From assembly GCA_937960795.1 (NCBI GenBank), contig CALGPA010000063.1:1-32777 (forward strand): 32,777 bases of DNA. Reading direction: 5' to 3'. The notes under the pieces are model-generated. The model saw nothing but the letters and a program-made list of their open reading frames with translations. It made no database searches and had not been told where the DNA came from. The position numbers and the translations under genes are program-made. The DNA comes from an uncultured bacterium. Its GTDB lineage: Bacteria; Cloacimonadota; Cloacimonadia; Cloacimonadales; Cloacimonadaceae. The number at the start of each line of letters is the position of its first letter. Position 1 is the stretch's first letter. Shown piece by piece: positions 32,467 through 32,777 of this stretch.

Positions 32467-32700
32467 AGAGTTCTTAGTTCTTAGTTCTTAGTTGGCGGTC
32501 ACTTCGCGGTTAATCTAATTGAAAATTCAGAATAATCGTGTCGCTTTTGGCGCTGTAGATCAATGAATATAGAACGCAGATTTAACTGATTTGACGGATT
32601 CTTATGATTTGGTTTTGGAGTGCTGAAGTTCCAAAGTGCTGGAGTGCTGGAGTGCAGGAGTTTTGCGCAAGTTTCTACCCTCAACACCAGCATCACATTA
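32467..32700. repeat. Right-edge filler with short tandem repeats
   Basis: No gene supported. It contains GTTCTTA three times in tandem (about 32469-32491) and AGTGCTGG-type units in tandem (about 32634-32660, AGTGCTGGAGTGCTGGAGTG). The end near 32690-32700 reads, on the minus strand, TAATGTGATGCTGG, similar to TAATGTATGGCTGG after the TTCCGGA repeat at 16410. So the filler begins as a copy of the same block and then diverges. Confidence 0.5.
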
Positions 32701-32777
32701 GTCATTCCGGAACACCTAGCGCAGCGATTCGGGGTCCCCGCAAAATTGCGCAGCAGTTTTGTGGGGTGATTTCGGGG
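32701..32777 (-). repeat. TTCCGGA repeat, long form (copy 4), cut by the window edge
   Basis: On the plus strand it starts GTCATTCCGGAA and continues GCGATTCGGGGTCCCCGCAA, AATTGCGCAGCAG, TTTGTGGGG. The reverse complement matches the inner part of copy 3 at 16341-16409. The other end lies outside the window. Confidence 0.75.

Noticed and set aside
32499..32705. 68-codon minus-strand reading frame at the right edge
   Set aside because: It reads through short tandem repeats, has no ribosome site and shows no recognisable motif.

Overview
The window looks like a chromosomal segment from an uncultured, probably anaerobic, Gram-negative-type bacterium. The best guess is Candidatus Cloacimonadota (WWE1) or a close relative. 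This is inference. It rests on the degraded FlgD-like/T9SS-type C-terminal sorting domain at about 1.15-1.34 kb, a biotin-dependent transcarboxylase-like gene set of the methylmalonyl-CoA/propionate type, ECF vitamin uptake, and the style of the intergenic repeats. No rRNA or marker protein here settles the taxonomy.

Layout. 1-1.35 kb is a graveyard: on the minus strand a prophage head module (portal fragment, then a MuF/SPP1-gp7 fragment) carrying two copies of a short TTCCGGA palindrome, then a frameshifted sorting-domain remnant on the plus strand. 1.49-4.14 kb (+) is a tightly overlapping operon: FetAB-type ABC exporter, FMN-binding split-barrel protein, DMT/EamA transporter. 4.34-9.12 kb is a signalling block: a soluble PAS-PAS-PAS-HK-REC-REC hybrid kinase (+) faces a minus-strand pair made of a B12-binding sensor protein and a soluble histidine kinase. 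9.2-10.45 kb (-) is aroA. 10.6-14.5 kb (+) is an overlapping operon: dCMP deaminase, ECF S component, a secreted protein of unknown function, two ECF ATPases and EcfT. It is followed by an M23 peptidase and thiamine pyrophosphokinase, which hints that the ECF system carries thiamine or a precursor. 16.1-16.8 kb is a repeat island.

16.8-24.9 kb (-) holds rng and sppA, tRNA-Ser(GGA), and an operon reading LolD-like ATPase, MacB/LolE-type permease, YihY-family membrane protein, purH. 25.2-25.6 kb (+) is a tRNA cluster (fMet, Met, Arg, His) ended by a strong terminator. A lipoprotein of the DUF4097 type follows (-). 26.7-31.8 kb (+) carries carboxyltransferase subunit, small subunit, carboxylase/biotin-carrier subunit, pyrR and pyrF, ending at a terminator. 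31.9-32.3 kb (-) is a second tRNA cluster (Ser, Ser, Gln, Gln in transcription order), and the right edge is again repeats.

Two things stand out. First, the B12 protein has the exact W-x9-EH capping motif of CarH-type adenosylcobalamin photoreceptors and a full corrinoid-binding motif series, and it is translationally coupled to a soluble histidine kinase: a candidate B12-based light or corrinoid sensing two-component system. Second, the repeat blocks at 16.3-16.75 kb and 32.37-32.78 kb are inverted copies with the same internal order and nearly the same spacing, so they bracket a 16-kb segment as a large inverted repeat pair.
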